Positions 1 to 9,280 are shown, numbered from the stretch's first letter. The stretch: 64,000 nucleotides of DNA from Lachnospiraceae bacterium (GCA_028692395.1 JAQUXP010000003.1:1-64000), one strand, 5' to 3'. The notes: generated by a model from the sequence alone, not told the origin. Made by a program: numbers and translations.

Positions 1-59
1 TATACCACAATAGACGATGAAAGACAATGACAATATGACATAAAATGGAAATAAAAAAT

Positions 60-92
60 GCTCGGAAGCCTTATTACTAGAGACTTTCGAGC
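60..92 (+). other. Hairpin of unknown role
   Basis: GCTCGGAAG (60-68) pairs with CTTTCGAGC (84-92), a 9-bp stem with one G:U pair and a 15-nt loop. No T-run follows, so it is not an ordinary terminator. No gene was found in the first 547 bases; this hairpin, the terminator at 152-184, the two further hairpins and the promoter at 416-443 are all that can be supported there. Confidence 0.3.
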
Positions 93-151
93 TAATCTAC
101 GTTAAAAGCAACTGCAAAACTGTGGAGTAAGGTGCTGCTGCTCAAAAAGAA

Positions 152-184
152 AGCATCAGAGTTTTGGAGACTCTGGTGCTTTTT
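152..184 (+). terminator. Intrinsic terminator-like hairpin
   Basis: AGCATCAGAG (152-161) pairs with CTCTGGTGCT (171-180), a 10-bp stem with one G:U pair, followed directly by TTTT. It probably ends a transcript that begins left of the window. Confidence 0.55.
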
Positions 185-216
185 AGGTGCTGAATTCTTC
201 CCTAAACATAGGAAGG

Positions 217-244
217 GCCAGTGCTGAGGGGGGTTAGCACTGGC
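217..244. other. Perfect inverted repeat
   Basis: GCCAGTGCT (217-225) is perfectly complementary to AGCACTGGC (236-244), with a G-rich loop. No immediate T-run follows. A third hairpin lies just beyond it (TTAAGAAAGCG at 269-279 against CGCATTTCTTAA at 284-295). The stack could be a structured RNA or leftover intergenic structure; no known family was recognised. Confidence 0.35.
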
Positions 245-415
245 TGAGTATGAAAAAAATTATTTTTTTAAGAAAGCGTTTGTCGCATTTCTTAATTATT
301 ACTATACAGGGAATATATGAATAGACCGTGATGAAAATGTGAAAAAAGTGTGTTTTTCTATTCTACATTTTTGAAAAATCCTTCAGGAGCCGCTTCAAGC
401 TGCGGGAATCCTTCT

Positions 416-443
416 TTGCAGGAAAGCATGGATGTGTTATACT
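416..443 (+). promoter_or_regulatory. Probable sigma-A promoter of the NYN-dapF pair
   Basis: TTGCAG (-35), 16-bp spacer and TATACT (-10) preceded by TGT, an extended -10. It lies about 100 bp before the first gene. Confidence 0.55.
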
Positions 444-547
444 GTACGTGAGAACAATGCGGAATTGTACATCCATGGGGATGGCATGAAAAAAGAATGT
501 TAAAGAGAGGCAGCCGATCAATTCGGATTATAAAGAGGGTGAAGTAG

Positions 548-1408
548 ATGGAGAGTGACGTAAAATTTGCAGTATTAATAGACGCCGATAACATTTCGGA
601 CAAATATATAAAGATTATTATGGATGAGATTGCAAACAGTGGAATTGCAACCTATAAGAGAATCTATGGAGATTGGACCAGTCCAAATCTCGTATCATGG
701 AAGTCGGTGCTTTTGGATAATTCCATTACACCCATGCAGCAGTACAGCTATACTTCCGGAAAGAATTCCACGGATTCCGCTATGATTATTGATGCGATGG
801 ATATCTTATATTCCGGAACGGTGGGAGGGTTTTGTATTGCATCCTCAGACAGCGATTTTACCAGGCTTGCGGCCAGACTCAGAGAATCGGGTATGCAGGT
901 CATCGGTATGGGAGAGAGCAAGACTCCGAAGCCTTTTATCTCTGCCTGTAATCAGTTCAAATATCTGGATCTTCTGTACAATAACCAGGTTAAGAAAGAA
1001 AAGGAAGAGCTGGCAATACAAAAACAGAAGCAGCAGGTCAAGACTACTGTCAAATCAGGCTTAGGTATGAAGATTACTACTGTAAAGAAGAATCGTAAGG
1101 TAAGCGTACCAGTCAAAGAGGAAACGGTGAAACTGCCAAGCGAACAGGAAAAGATCTGTATTGTGATCAATGCAATTATCGAGAAATTCTCCGATGAAGA
1201 TGGCTGGCTGTTTTCCGGAAAGCTGGGTGATCAGCTGTCCAAACGTCTGCCGGATTTTGATGTGAGAAATTTTGGATTTTCCAAGCTTACTCCCTTTATC
1301 AGTTCACTTGGTGAGTATGAGCTGGACAAGGTTTCCGATGCGAACAACCAGAAGCAGATTTATGTGCGGATGAAGGATAAAAAAGAGACAGGAGAGAGTG
1401 ACCGATGA
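548..1408 (+). CDS. NYN (PIN-like) domain protein with C-terminal LOTUS/OST-HTH-like domain
   Basis: The first 150 or so residues match the NYN/LabA family of PIN-like nucleases: the LIDADN motif near residues 10-15, a central [12 protein letters not shown] stretch and SSDSDF supply the expected acidic metal-binding residues. A lysine- and glutamine-rich linker follows. Residues about 195-280 look like a LOTUS/OST-HTH RNA-binding module ([20 protein letters not shown] onward). The family suggests a metal-dependent ribonuclease or RNA-binding role; the substrate cannot be told. The start is supported by an AGAGGGTGAAGTAG leader. It overlaps dapF by 4 bp (ATGA), so the two are translationally coupled, although no functional link is obvious. 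Confidence 0.85.
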   Translation: MESDVKFAVLIDADNISDKYIKIIMDEIANSGIATYKRIYGDWTSPNLVSWKSVLLDNSITPMQQYSYTSGKNSTDSAMIIDAMDILYSGTVGGFCIASSDSDFTRLAARLRESGMQVIGMGESKTPKPFISACNQFKYLDLLYNNQVKKEKEELAIQKQKQQVKTTVKSGLGMKITTVKKNRKVSVPVKEETVKLPSEQEKICIVINAIIEKFSDEDGWLFSGKLGDQLSKRLPDFDVRNFGFSKLTPFISSLGEYELDKVSDANNQKQIYVRMKDKKETGESDR

Positions 1409-2241
1409 AATTTACGAAGATGCATGGCTGCGGAAATGACTATGTATACGTGAACTGTTTTAAGGAAAAAATAGAAAATCCAGGGGAGACAGCAAAGTTT
1501 GTCAGTGATCGTCATTTTGGTATCGGATCTGATGGTATGATTCTTATTAAACCATCAGAAACTGCAGATTTTGAGATGGATATGTACAACGCAGATGGTT
1601 CTCAGGGAGCTATGTGCGGAAATGGTATCCGCTGTGTGGCAAAGTATGTGTATGATTATGGTCTGACAGATCAGACAAGCATTCGTATCAGCACAAAAAG
1701 TGGAATCAAGCATCTGGAATTGACCGTGGAAGCAGGAAAGGTTTCTCAGGTTCGTGTCAATATGGGTGCTCCGGAATTCATGGCAGCGAAGATCCCGATT
1801 CTGTCAGAGCAGGAAATGGTGACAGAAGAAGCAATTGAGGTGGATGGGAAGACCTATCATATGACAGGAGTTTCCATGGGCAATCCCCATGCGGTGGTAC
1901 CTTTGGAGGATGTCACGAACCTTAATATAGAAGAAATCGGTCCTGATTTTGAACATCACAAGCGTTTTCCGGACCGTATCAATACGGAATTTGTTAAGGT
2001 ACTGGATGATCATACGATTCAGATGAGGGTCTGGGAGCGAGGCTCCGGTGAGACGCTTGCCTGCGGAACAGGTGCCTGTGCAGTTGCAGTGGCAGCTCTG
2101 AAGAATGGCTGGGTGAAGCCAGGACCTGTCACCATAAAGCTGCTTGGAGGAACACTGCAGATTGAGTGGAATCAGGAAGAGAATCTTGTGTACATGACGG
2201 GACCGGCCACAGTGGTATTTGATGGTGAGATTTTTTTGTAG
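1405..2241 (+). CDS. dapF: Diaminopimelate epimerase
   Basis: It converts LL- to meso-diaminopimelate in the lysine and peptidoglycan-precursor pathway, in the cytoplasm. At 278 residues it has the family's usual length. The two catalytic cysteines are visible: C71 in the MCGNGIRC motif and C220 in ACGTGACA. The N-terminus ([16 protein letters not shown]) is typical and fixes the start, which overlaps the previous stop as ATGA. No other lysine genes are adjacent. Confidence 0.97.
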   Translation: MKFTKMHGCGNDYVYVNCFKEKIENPGETAKFVSDRHFGIGSDGMILIKPSETADFEMDMYNADGSQGAMCGNGIRCVAKYVYDYGLTDQTSIRISTKSGIKHLELTVEAGKVSQVRVNMGAPEFMAAKIPILSEQEMVTEEAIEVDGKTYHMTGVSMGNPHAVVPLEDVTNLNIEEIGPDFEHHKRFPDRINTEFVKVLDDHTIQMRVWERGSGETLACGTGACAVAVAALKNGWVKPGPVTIKLLGGTLQIEWNQEENLVYMTGPATVVFDGEIFL

Positions 2242-2318
2242 ACCGGTCAGTAAGAAAATGATGGAAGTGTACAATAATTTCGGATAAAAGGGACTATCTT
2301 TTTATGAAAATGCGTGAT

Positions 2319-2371
2319 ACAATATGTTGTGACCAAAAGTTGAAAAAACGATAAAAAACACAACATATAGA
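2319..2371 (+). promoter_or_regulatory. nrdD promoter with two candidate NrdR boxes
   Basis: TTGTGA (2327-2332), 17-bp spacer and GATAAA (2350-2355) make a plausible sigma-A promoter. ACAATATGTTGT (2319-2330) overlaps the -35, and ACAACATATAGA (2360-2371) lies just after the -10. The first resembles the AT-rich palindromic NrdR box closely, the second more weakly. Their centres are 41 bp apart, about four helical turns, which suits cooperative NrdR repression. The NrdR assignment is an inference from motif and position. Confidence 0.5.
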
Positions 2372-2386
2372 TTTTAAGGAGGTACT

Positions 2387-4522
2387 ATGGTTTATATTAT
2401 TAAAAAAGATGGAACGAAAGAAGCTTTTGATGCTTCCAAGATTGTTCGTGCGGTGAACAAGTCAGCCAGCCGAATCCTATATACATTTACAGATGAGGAA
2501 ATTGATTTTATCTGTAAGTTTGCCACGGAGCATGCAGAATCACTGGGTAAAGAGGTGCTTCCTATCGCAGATATTCACAATATCGTTGAGGGGGCTCTGG
2601 AAAAGGTGAATCCGGCAGTTGCAAAGAGCTACCGCGATTACAGAAACTATAAGGTTGATTTTATCCATATGATGGATGAGGTTTATACAAAAAGCCAGTC
2701 TATCCGTTATATTGGTGATAAGAGCAATGCCAACACGGACAGTGCTTTGGTTGCCACGAAGCGCAGCCTGATCTTCAATGAGCTGAATAAAGAGCTGTAT
2801 CGGAAGTTCTTTATGAATCGAAATGAGCTTCAGGCCTGCAAGGACGGCTACATCTATATTCACGATCAGTCTGCCCGCCTTGATACCATGAACTGCTGTC
2901 TTTTCGATGTGGGAAGCGTTTTAAAAGGTGGCTTTGAGATGGGAAATGTCTGGTACAATGAGCCAAAATCTCTGGATACGGCATTTGATGTTATGGGAGA
3001 TATTATCCTGAGCACCGCTGCCCAGCAGTACGGCGGATTCACGGTACCGGAGGTGGATAAGATACTTGCCCCTTATGCGCAGAGAAGCTATGATAAATAT
3101 GTAAAAGAATTTCTGAAATATGCAGATGAATCCTGGAAGGGAAGAGAAGAAAAGGCAGTGGAGTATGCGCTGGACAAAGTGCGAAGAGACTGTGACCAGG
3201 GATGGCAGGGGATCGAATACAAGCTGAATACAGTAGGTTCCTCCCGTGGAGACTATCCATTTGTTACCATTACTCTGGGCCTTGGAACAAGTGCATTTGA
3301 GAAGATGATCTCTATCTCTCTTTTACAGGTACATCAGGAGGGACAGGGCAAAGAAGGCCATAAGAAACCGGTTCTGTTTCCGAAGATTGTATTCCTGTTT
3401 GATAAAGAGATTCATAATCCGGGCTGCGTCAGTGAGGATGTTTTTGAGGCGGGAATTGAGTGTTCCTCTAAGACAATGTATCCGGACTGGCTGTCTATGA
3501 GCGGGGAGGGTTATATCTCCAGCATGTATCAGAAATATAAGAGAGTCATCAGCCCCATGGGCTGTCGGGCGTTCTTAAGCCCCTGGTATGAACGTGGCGG
3601 TATGAAGCCTGCAGACGATCAGGATAAGCCGGTATTTGTCGGACGTTTTAATATTGGAGCGGTCTCTCTTCATTTACCGATGATTCTTGCAAAATCAAGA
3701 AATGAGAATACAGATTTTTACGAAACACTGGATGTCTATCTGGAGATGATCCGCAAGCTGCATCAGAGAACCTATGATTATCTGGGTGAGATGCGTGCTT
3801 CCACGAATCCACTGGGCTATTGTGAGGGCGGTTTCTATGGTGGAACATTGAATCCCCATGATAAGATTCGTCCGCTGTTAAAGCCTATGACAGCATCATT
3901 TGGCATCACTGCCCTGAACGAGCTTCAGGAGCTCTATAATGGAAAGTCTATCGCAGAGGATGGCCAGTTTGCTCTGGATGTGCTGACCTATATTAATGAC
4001 AAAGTAAATGAATTCAAGGAAGCGGACGGTATTTTGTATGCCATCTACGGCACACCGGCAGAGTCTCTGTGTGGACTGCAGGTGGAACAGTTCCGCAAAA
4101 TGTACGGAATCATCCATAATGTATCGGATCGTCCCTATGTCAGCAACAGCTTTCACTGTCATGTTACCGAGGATATTACCCCCATCGAAAAGCAGGACAA
4201 AGAGGGAAGATTCTGGGAGCTTTGCAATGGAGGAAAGATCCAGTATGTCAGATATCCGGTAGGATATAATATCGGTGCAATTAAGACGCTGGTACGAAGA
4301 GCCATGGATAAAGGCTTTTATGAAGGTGTGAATCTGTCCCTGGCTTACTGTGATGACTGTGGCCATCAGGAACTGGAGATGGAGGTCTGCCCGGTATGTG
4401 GTTCTAAGAACCTGACAAAGATTGATCGTATGAATGGATATCTCTCCTACAGCCGCGTACACGGGGATACCCGTCTGAATGAGGCAAAGATGGCAGAGAT
4501 CGCAGAAAGAAAGTCCATGTAG
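2387..4522 (+). CDS. nrdD: Anaerobic (class III) ribonucleoside-triphosphate reductase
   Basis: It reduces ribonucleoside triphosphates to deoxy forms under anaerobiosis with a glycyl radical. The N-terminal 90 or so residues form an ATP-cone allosteric domain (VYIIKKDGTKEAFDASKIVR). Near the C-terminus are the zinc-binding pairs C655/C658 and C668/C671, then the glycyl-radical loop RMNGYLS with G684. The length of 711 is normal. An AAGGAGG ribosome site precedes the ATG. The activating enzyme gene nrdG, usually next door, is not in this window; a terminator follows instead. Confidence 0.97.
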   Translation: MVYIIKKDGTKEAFDASKIVRAVNKSASRILYTFTDEEIDFICKFATEHAESLGKEVLPIADIHNIVEGALEKVNPAVAKSYRDYRNYKVDFIHMMDEVYTKSQSIRYIGDKSNANTDSALVATKRSLIFNELNKELYRKFFMNRNELQACKDGYIYIHDQSARLDTMNCCLFDVGSVLKGGFEMGNVWYNEPKSLDTAFDVMGDIILSTAAQQYGGFTVPEVDKILAPYAQRSYDKYVKEFLKYADESWKGREEKAVEYALDKVRRDCDQGWQGIEYKLNTVGSSRGDYPFVTITLGLGTSAFEKMISISLLQVHQEGQGKEGHKKPVLFPKIVFLFDKEIHNPGCVSEDVFEAGIECSSKTMYPDWLSMSGEGYISSMYQKYKRVISPMGCRAFLSPWYERGGMKPADDQDKPVFVGRFNIGAVSLHLPMILAKSRNENTDFYETLDVYLEMIRKLHQRTYDYLGEMRASTNPLGYCEGGFYGGTLNPHDKIRPLLKPMTASFGITALNELQELYNGKSIAEDGQFALDVLTYINDKVNEFKEADGILYAIYGTPAESLCGLQVEQFRKMYGIIHNVSDRPYVSNSFHCHVTEDITPIEKQDKEGRFWELCNGGKIQYVRYPVGYNIGAIKTLVRRAMDKGFYEGVNLSLAYCDDCGHQELEMEVCPVCGSKNLTKIDRMNGYLSYSRVHGDTRLNEAKMAEIAERKSM

Positions 4523-4525
4523 GAA

Positions 4526-4558
4526 CAAAAAAGGCGGGCAGTGACGCACTGCCTTTTT
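4526..4558. terminator. Bidirectional intrinsic terminator
   Basis: GGCAGTG (4537-4543) and CACTGCC (4547-4553) form a tight stem with TTTTT on the right and AAAAAA on the left. It can end nrdD on the + strand and the converging transporter gene on the - strand. Confidence 0.85.
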
Positions 4559-4576
4559 GGCTTTTGGGAGCCGTTG

Positions 4577-5521
4577 TTAGTTTTCCTTTCGATTTACAAT
4601 ATAGATACCGATACAGACAAGAACCAGGGAGATCAGTCCTACCAGACTGAATGCCTGGTTTTTTTCATGGAGCAGCAGTGCGGAAAGGATGACACCGCAG
4701 ACTGGGTTCATGAAGCCGTATACAGAGATTTTGCTGACTGGGTTGTACTTTAAGAGCAATCCCCACAGCGTGTAGGCGACAGCGGAGATCACAGCCATGT
4801 AAAGAAGCAGCAGCACGGATGAGATCGTGAAGTTTTGCAGACGCCCACCTGCGGTAATGCCGAAGATACTCATTACGATACCTCCCAGCAAAAACTGATA
4901 ACCGCTGAGTACTACCGGGTTTTCTTTCTGGGAATACTTTTTGATCAGTACTGCGGAAAAGGAAGCGGAAAGTGCCGAAAGCAGGATGGCACCTTCTCCG
5001 GAAATGCTCATATGCAGATCCAGCGCACTGCCACCGCCCATATTAATCAGTACAACGCCTGCAAAGCCGGCGATACAGCCCAGGAGTTTTTGTCTGGTGA
5101 ATTTTTCGTAACGAAAGATTAAGCTGGCAACCAGGATGGCAAAAAACACGTTGGAGGCCTCGATGATGGAGGACTTTACACCGGTTGTATGAGCCAGTCC
5201 AATATAAAAGAGCAGATACTGGATTACCGTTTGCAGCATGGAGAGCTTCAAAACAGAGGGAAGAGATTCCTTCTTTGGCAGAAGAAGCCTTCGTGTGGTC
5301 AGGCTGCCAAGCAGGATAACCAGAAGTCCGGCAAGGGTAAAACGTACGCCGGCAAAGAGAATCTGGCTTCCGGTATCGGCGGAGTCTATGGCAAAAAGCC
5401 GATAGCCGATTTTAATACAGGGAAATGCACTGCCCCAGAGAAAGCAGCACAGCATAGCCGTCAGGCACACAATCAGGGTGCGGGTCAGCAGTGGCCGGGT
5501 GGGGGTTTCAGAAGTATTCAT
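4577..5521 (-). CDS. DMT-superfamily (EamA) transporter
   Basis: An integral membrane protein with about ten hydrophobic segments arranged as two EamA halves; the second half begins near GEGAILLSALSASFSAVLIKK. The family exports or imports small metabolites such as amino acids; the substrate cannot be read from sequence. The open frame extends upstream, but an AGGAG (5531-5535) is placed 9 nt before the ATG that starts MNTSETPTRP, so that start was chosen; an ATG 6 bp earlier is an alternative. It lies downstream of fhs on the same strand, separated by a hairpin. Confidence 0.85.
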   Translation of the reverse strand: MNTSETPTRPLLTRTLIVCLTAMLCCFLWGSAFPCIKIGYRLFAIDSADTGSQILFAGVRFTLAGLLVILLGSLTTRRLLLPKKESLPSVLKLSMLQTVIQYLLFYIGLAHTTGVKSSIIEASNVFFAILVASLIFRYEKFTRQKLLGCIAGFAGVVLINMGGGSALDLHMSISGEGAILLSALSASFSAVLIKKYSQKENPVVLSGYQFLLGGIVMSIFGITAGGRLQNFTISSVLLLLYMAVISAVAYTLWGLLLKYNPVSKISVYGFMNPVCGVILSALLLHEKNQAFSLVGLISLVLVCIGIYIVNRKEN

Positions 5522-5550
5522 AATCATATGCTCCTCTTTACATAAAAGAT

Positions 5551-5570
5551 AGGGCTGTCGCAACAGCCCT
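5551..5570 (-). terminator. Hairpin after fhs
   Basis: AGGGCTGT and ACAGCCCT form a perfect 8-bp stem with a 4-nt loop. On the - strand it is followed by an imperfect T-rich stretch (ATCTTTTAT), so termination may be partial, allowing some read-through into the transporter gene. Confidence 0.6.
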
Positions 5571-5607
5571 ATCAATGCTTTTCTTAAGATTAAATTTTAT
5601 CGGATGA

Positions 5608-7296
5608 TTAGAACAGACCAGTGATCGTTCCGTCTGCTTCAACATCGATACGCTCAGCTGCCGGACGTTTTGGAAGTCCAGGCATGGTCATAATTTCACC
5701 AGTCAGAGCAACGATAAAGCCAGCACCTGCAGAAATCTTCAGATTTCTAACAGTAACCTCGAAGTCTTTTGGAGCACCCAGCTTTGTCTGATCGTCTGTC
5801 AGGGAGTACTGTGTTTTTGCTACACAGATCGGGCAGTTGCCATATCCCATATCTTCCAGCTGTTTTGCCTGTTTTACTGCATTGCCGGTAAGAACAACGC
5901 CTTTTCCACCATATACTTTCTGTACAATCTGATTCAGTTTGTCTTCAATGCTTCCTTCCAGTTCGTAAGAGAAGCTGAAGTTGCTGCTGTCTTCCTCACA
6001 GAGACGAATAACTTCTTCTGCAAGCTTCAGGCCGCCTTCGCTGCCTTTTGCCCATACTTCAGAAAGAGCAACATTTACGCCCAGTTCTTTACATCTTGCT
6101 TCTACAAGATCAAGCTCTGCTTTTGTATCAGTTGGGAAAGCATTGATTGCAACAACACATGGAAGATGATATACATCTTTGATGTTGCTGACATGCTTCA
6201 GAAGGTTTGGAAGTCCTTTTTCCAGAGCATCCAGGTTCTCGTTGTTCAAGTCAGCTTTTGCAACGCCGCCGTTGTACTTCAGAGCTCTTACAGTAGCTAC
6301 GATAACAACTGCGTTTGGATGCAGGTTCGCCATACGACACTTGATATCAAGGAACTTCTCAGCACCAAGGTCTGCACCGAATCCAGCCTCTGTGATTGCG
6401 TAGTCACCAAGCTTTAATGCCATCTTTGTAGCGGTTACGGAGTTACATCCATGAGCGATGTTTGCGAATGGTCCGCCGTGAACGATAGCAGGAGCATGCT
6501 CCAGAGTCTGTACCAGGTTTGGTTTCAGAGCATCCTTCAGCAGTGCACACATAGCACCTTCAGCGTGAAGATCACCTGCTGTTACAGGTTTCTGCTCAGC
6601 AATCTTTCCGTATGTATAACCGATGATCAGTTTGGAAAGACGGTCCTTCAGGTCTGTGATGTCATTAGCAAGACAAAGAACTGCCATGATCTCAGATGCA
6701 ACAGTGATGTCATATCCGTCTTCACGAGGCATACCATTGGTCTTTCCACCCATACCGTCTACGATATTACGAAGCTGACGATCATTCATATCCACACATC
6801 TTCTCCAGGTGATCTTTCTTGGATCGATGTGTAAGTCATTTCCCTGGAAAATATGGTTATCAATCATAGCTGCAAGCAGGTTGTTTGCTGCGCCGATTGC
6901 ATGGAAGTCACCGGTAAAATGAAGGTTGATATCTTCCATAGGAACTACCTGTGCATATCCACCGCCGGCAGCACCACCCTTAACACCAAATACCGGTCCA
7001 AGAGATGGCTCACGAAGAGCAACCATAACATTCTTTCCCATCTTCTGCATAGCATCTGCAAGACCAACGGTTGTTGTAGTCTTTCCTTCACCTGCCGGTG
7101 TAGGGTTGATAGCAGTAACAAGAATCAATTTTCCGTCCGGAGCATCATTTTCTTTTAACAGATTGTAATCAATCTTAGCTTTGTACTTACCATACTGCTC
7201 CAGATATTTATCATCGATACCTGCCTTTTCTGCAATGCCTATAATTGGCTGCATCTCAGTCTCCTGAGCAATCTCAATGTCTGATTTGAAACCCAT
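5608..7296 (-). CDS. fhs: Formate-tetrahydrofolate ligase
   Basis: It makes 10-formyl-tetrahydrofolate from formate, THF and ATP, feeding purine synthesis and, in acetogens, the methyl branch of the Wood-Ljungdahl pathway. The nucleotide-binding loop [12 protein letters not shown] lies near residue 70. The family sequence is recognisable throughout, and 562 residues is a full length. AAAGGAG lies 11 nt before the ATG. The leader carries a ZTP riboswitch and intrinsic terminator, so expression should rise when ZTP accumulates, that is when 10-formyl-THF runs short. No other Wood-Ljungdahl genes are nearby. Confidence 0.98.
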   Translation of the reverse strand: MGFKSDIEIAQETEMQPIIGIAEKAGIDDKYLEQYGKYKAKIDYNLLKENDAPDGKLILVTAINPTPAGEGKTTTTVGLADAMQKMGKNVMVALREPSLGPVFGVKGGAAGGGYAQVVPMEDINLHFTGDFHAIGAANNLLAAMIDNHIFQGNDLHIDPRKITWRRCVDMNDRQLRNIVDGMGGKTNGMPREDGYDITVASEIMAVLCLANDITDLKDRLSKLIIGYTYGKIAEQKPVTAGDLHAEGAMCALLKDALKPNLVQTLEHAPAIVHGGPFANIAHGCNSVTATKMALKLGDYAITEAGFGADLGAEKFLDIKCRMANLHPNAVVIVATVRALKYNGGVAKADLNNENLDALEKGLPNLLKHVSNIKDVYHLPCVVAINAFPTDTKAELDLVEARCKELGVNVALSEVWAKGSEGGLKLAEEVIRLCEEDSSNFSFSYELEGSIEDKLNQIVQKVYGGKGVVLTGNAVKQAKQLEDMGYGNCPICVAKTQYSLTDDQTKLGAPKDFEVTVRNLKISAGAGFIVALTGEIMTMPGLPKRPAAERIDVEADGTITGLF

Positions 7297-7404
7297 AATT
7301 TAAAATCTCCTTTCATTATACCCTTTGATTTGGGAGTTCTGTTGTGAGGAAAACCGTCTTCTGTGACAGTGAGCGGAAACACACGTCAGCAGTAGGATAA
7401 AAAA

Positions 7405-7436
7405 GGGCAACACTTGTAAGGATACAAATGTTGCCC
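7405..7436 (-). terminator. Riboswitch expression-platform terminator
   Basis: On the - strand GGGCAACATTTGTATCC pairs with its complement ending GTTGCCC and is followed by TTTTTT (7399-7404). The 5' arm contains the GGGC of the conserved ZTP-aptamer element, so ligand-bound aptamer and terminator exclude each other. Confidence 0.85.
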
Positions 7437-7515
7437 AGACGGTCGGCATCACGATATTCTGCTTCCCTTGTGGTACTCCACAACTCCGTCAGTAAACAGA
7501 ACCCTCTTAGTTATT
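7433..7515 (-). ncRNA. ZTP (pfl) riboswitch
   Basis: Read on the - strand, a leader with a GTTGTGGAGTACCACAAGGG hairpin is followed by GCCGACCGTCTGGGC (3' element at 7433-7447), the conserved 3' signature of the pfl/ZTP aptamer. The position in front of fhs is the classic genomic context, and an overlapping terminator supplies the switch. Recognition is from motif memory plus context; the exact 5' boundary is approximate. Confidence 0.88.
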
Positions 7516-7524
7516 GATAAAGAT

Positions 7525-7553
7525 ATCATAGCATAATCGCACATAAAAATCAA
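7525..7553 (-). promoter_or_regulatory. fhs promoter
   Basis: On the - strand: TTGATT (-35), exactly 17 bp, and TATGAT (-10) preceded by TGC, an extended -10. It lies just upstream of the ZTP aptamer. Confidence 0.75.
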
Positions 7554-7767
7554 TCAAATTTTCGGCTTTTAAGTAAAAATTCTGACAGTTCCGTGTAAAG
7601 CTTCTGGTTGGGTGCAAACGCATCTAAATATGCCCTAATACGCCAGAGTATAACTTCCACTATGGAATCGTCAGATAAGAATAGGAAAGTAAAAATTTTA
7701 TAAAAAGAAAGTGCCAGGAAGCTGACTGGAAAAATCCCCAATAAATACATAATATGAGAAAAAAAGG

Positions 7768-7796
7768 TTGCAAAAATGACTAAATTATGCTAGGAT
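7768..7796 (+). promoter_or_regulatory. Promoter of first NlpC/P60 gene
   Basis: TTGCAA, 17-bp spacer and TAGGAT with an upstream TGC. The second paralogue at 10.8 kb has the same layout (TTGCAA-17-TAAGAT), and the downstream leader is also similar (both hold AGATTACAGAAATGTTACAGA). The two are probably co-regulated duplicates. Between this promoter and that of fhs (7554-7767) no feature was supported. Confidence 0.7.
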
Positions 7797-7874
7797 ATAA
7801 AGGAATTGATAAAAAGATTACAGAAATGTTACAGACAAATTGAGGAATTGTTTTTTTGAAAAGAGGTTCTGAAA

Positions 7875-9263
7875 ATGAAAAGAAAGATATTGGCATTAAG
7901 TATGGCAATTGTTATAGGTTGTGCTCCGATGATGACTGTTCATGCGGATACTATAGAAGGTTTGCAGCAACAGCAGCAGCAGACATCAGCACAGCTGAAT
8001 AATACAGAAAGCCAGATTAACAATCTGGAGGATCAGAAGAATGAATTGACTGGAGAGATCGACACGCTGGATGCACAGCTGATCGAGACAATTGCAGCTA
8101 TTAATTCTTTGAAAGACAGTATTGCCAACAAGCAGGTTGAGATCGATGAGACCAATGTACAGCTGCAGGCTGCACAGGCAGATAAAGATTCTCAGTATGC
8201 TGCCATGAAAAAAAGAATTCAGTACATATATGAAAAGGGCGGAGACATCGGCTGGGCTACTATGCTTCTGGAAGATGGCAATATCTCTGATTTCCTGAGT
8301 AATGCTGAGAACACTCAGAAGTTATATGATTATGATAAGAAAGCACTGGAAGCATATGCAGCAGTAGTACAGCAGGTTACCGATCTTGGAAATCAGCTGG
8401 AAACTGAGAAAAGCGATCTGGTGAGCATGCAGTCTGAGCAGGAAGCACAGCAGCAGTCACTGGAAGGCCTGATCGAAGAAAAGAAAGCAACCTGTGATGA
8501 TTACGAGGTACAGATTGCAGCAGCTGAGCAGGTTGCAGCACAGTATCAGGATCTGATTAATCAGCAGAATGCAAAGATTCAGGAGCTGGTTGAAGAGCAG
8601 CAAAGAGCTGCCGCTGCAGCCGCTGCACAGAAAGCAGCAGAAGAACAGGCAGCAGCACAGCAACAGCAGGCAGCAGCACAACAGCAGGCGACAGTACAGC
8701 AGCAGGAACCACAACAGCAGGCACCGGCTTACCAGGAACCACAGCAGCAGGCACCGGCTTCTAATGACAATAATAATAATAATAATAATAATAATTATGA
8801 AGACAATACGCCACAGGGAAATGGTGGTGGATCCGCTAATGTTGATACCACACCATCTTACCAGGAACCGGCACAGGATACTTCATCAGGTTCAGGCAGT
8901 TCATCATCCAGTAACAGTTCTCTTGGACAGGCAGTCATTGATTATGCATGCCAGTTTGTTGGAAACCCATATGTATGGGGCGGAACCAGCTTGACGAACG
9001 GAGCAGATTGTTCAGGATTTATCCTGTCGGTATATGCTAATTTCGGATATTCCCTTCCACATTCTTCCGCAGCTATGCGTGGATGCGGTACAGGCGTTTC
9101 TTATTCAGAAGCACAGCCTGGAGATATCATCTGCTATGATGGTCATGTAGCTCTCTACATGGGTGGCGGAGCAATTGTTCATGCCAGCGATGAAAGAACC
9201 GGTATCAAGATCAGCGGAAATGCAGCATACAGAACAATCCTTGCTGTAAGACGTATCGTATAA
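7875..9263 (+). CDS. Secreted coiled-coil NlpC/P60 peptidoglycan hydrolase (paralogue 1)
   Basis: Predicted cell-wall DL-endopeptidase. A signal peptide spans residues 1-25 (cleavage near VHADT). Residues about 28-250 are a long coiled coil like those of PcsB/CwlO-type hydrolases. A Gln/Ala-rich then Asn-rich linker follows (about 255-345), with a repeated EPQQQAPA unit and a run of nine Asn encoded by an AAT repeat. The C-terminal NlpC/P60 domain shows the catalytic Cys in GADCSGF and His in CYDGHVALY, with a third polar position near AIVHAS. An AAGAGG site precedes the ATG. The regulator that activates such coiled-coil hydrolases (FtsEX-like) is not in the window. Confidence 0.93.
   Translation: MKRKILALSMAIVIGCAPMMTVHADTIEGLQQQQQQTSAQLNNTESQINNLEDQKNELTGEIDTLDAQLIETIAAINSLKDSIANKQVEIDETNVQLQAAQADKDSQYAAMKKRIQYIYEKGGDIGWATMLLEDGNISDFLSNAENTQKLYDYDKKALEAYAAVVQQVTDLGNQLETEKSDLVSMQSEQEAQQQSLEGLIEEKKATCDDYEVQIAAAEQVAAQYQDLINQQNAKIQELVEEQQRAAAAAAAQKAAEEQAAAQQQQAAAQQQATVQQQEPQQQAPAYQEPQQQAPASNDNNNNNNNNNYEDNTPQGNGGGSANVDTTPSYQEPAQDTSSGSGSSSSSNSSLGQAVIDYACQFVGNPYVWGGTSLTNGADCSGFILSVYANFGYSLPHSSAAMRGCGTGVSYSEAQPGDIICYDGHVALYMGGGAIVHASDERTGIKISGNAAYRTILAVRRIV
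8699..8799 (+). repeat. In-frame short repeats in the hydrolase linker
   Basis: Two near-identical 29-bp copies encode EPQQQAPAY/S in tandem, followed by an AAT-type triplet run (about 8766-8797) encoding poly-Asn. All units are multiples of three, so length changes would alter linker length and not frame. Confidence 0.75.
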
Positions 9264-9280
9264 AAAATAAAAAGCAAATC

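Noticed and set aside
7550-7750. A 66-codon - strand frame upstream of fhs
   Set aside because: The sequence looks protein-like at its end, but there is no ribosome site, its 3' end runs into the fhs -35, and nothing similar was recognised.
8457-8754. Leu/Cys- and Val/Pro-rich small frames opposite the hydrolase linker
   Set aside because: They are products of the CAG-rich Gln/Ala repeat read backwards.
8699-8799. CRISPR-like tandem repeats
   Set aside because: The repeats are in-frame coding units without spacers.
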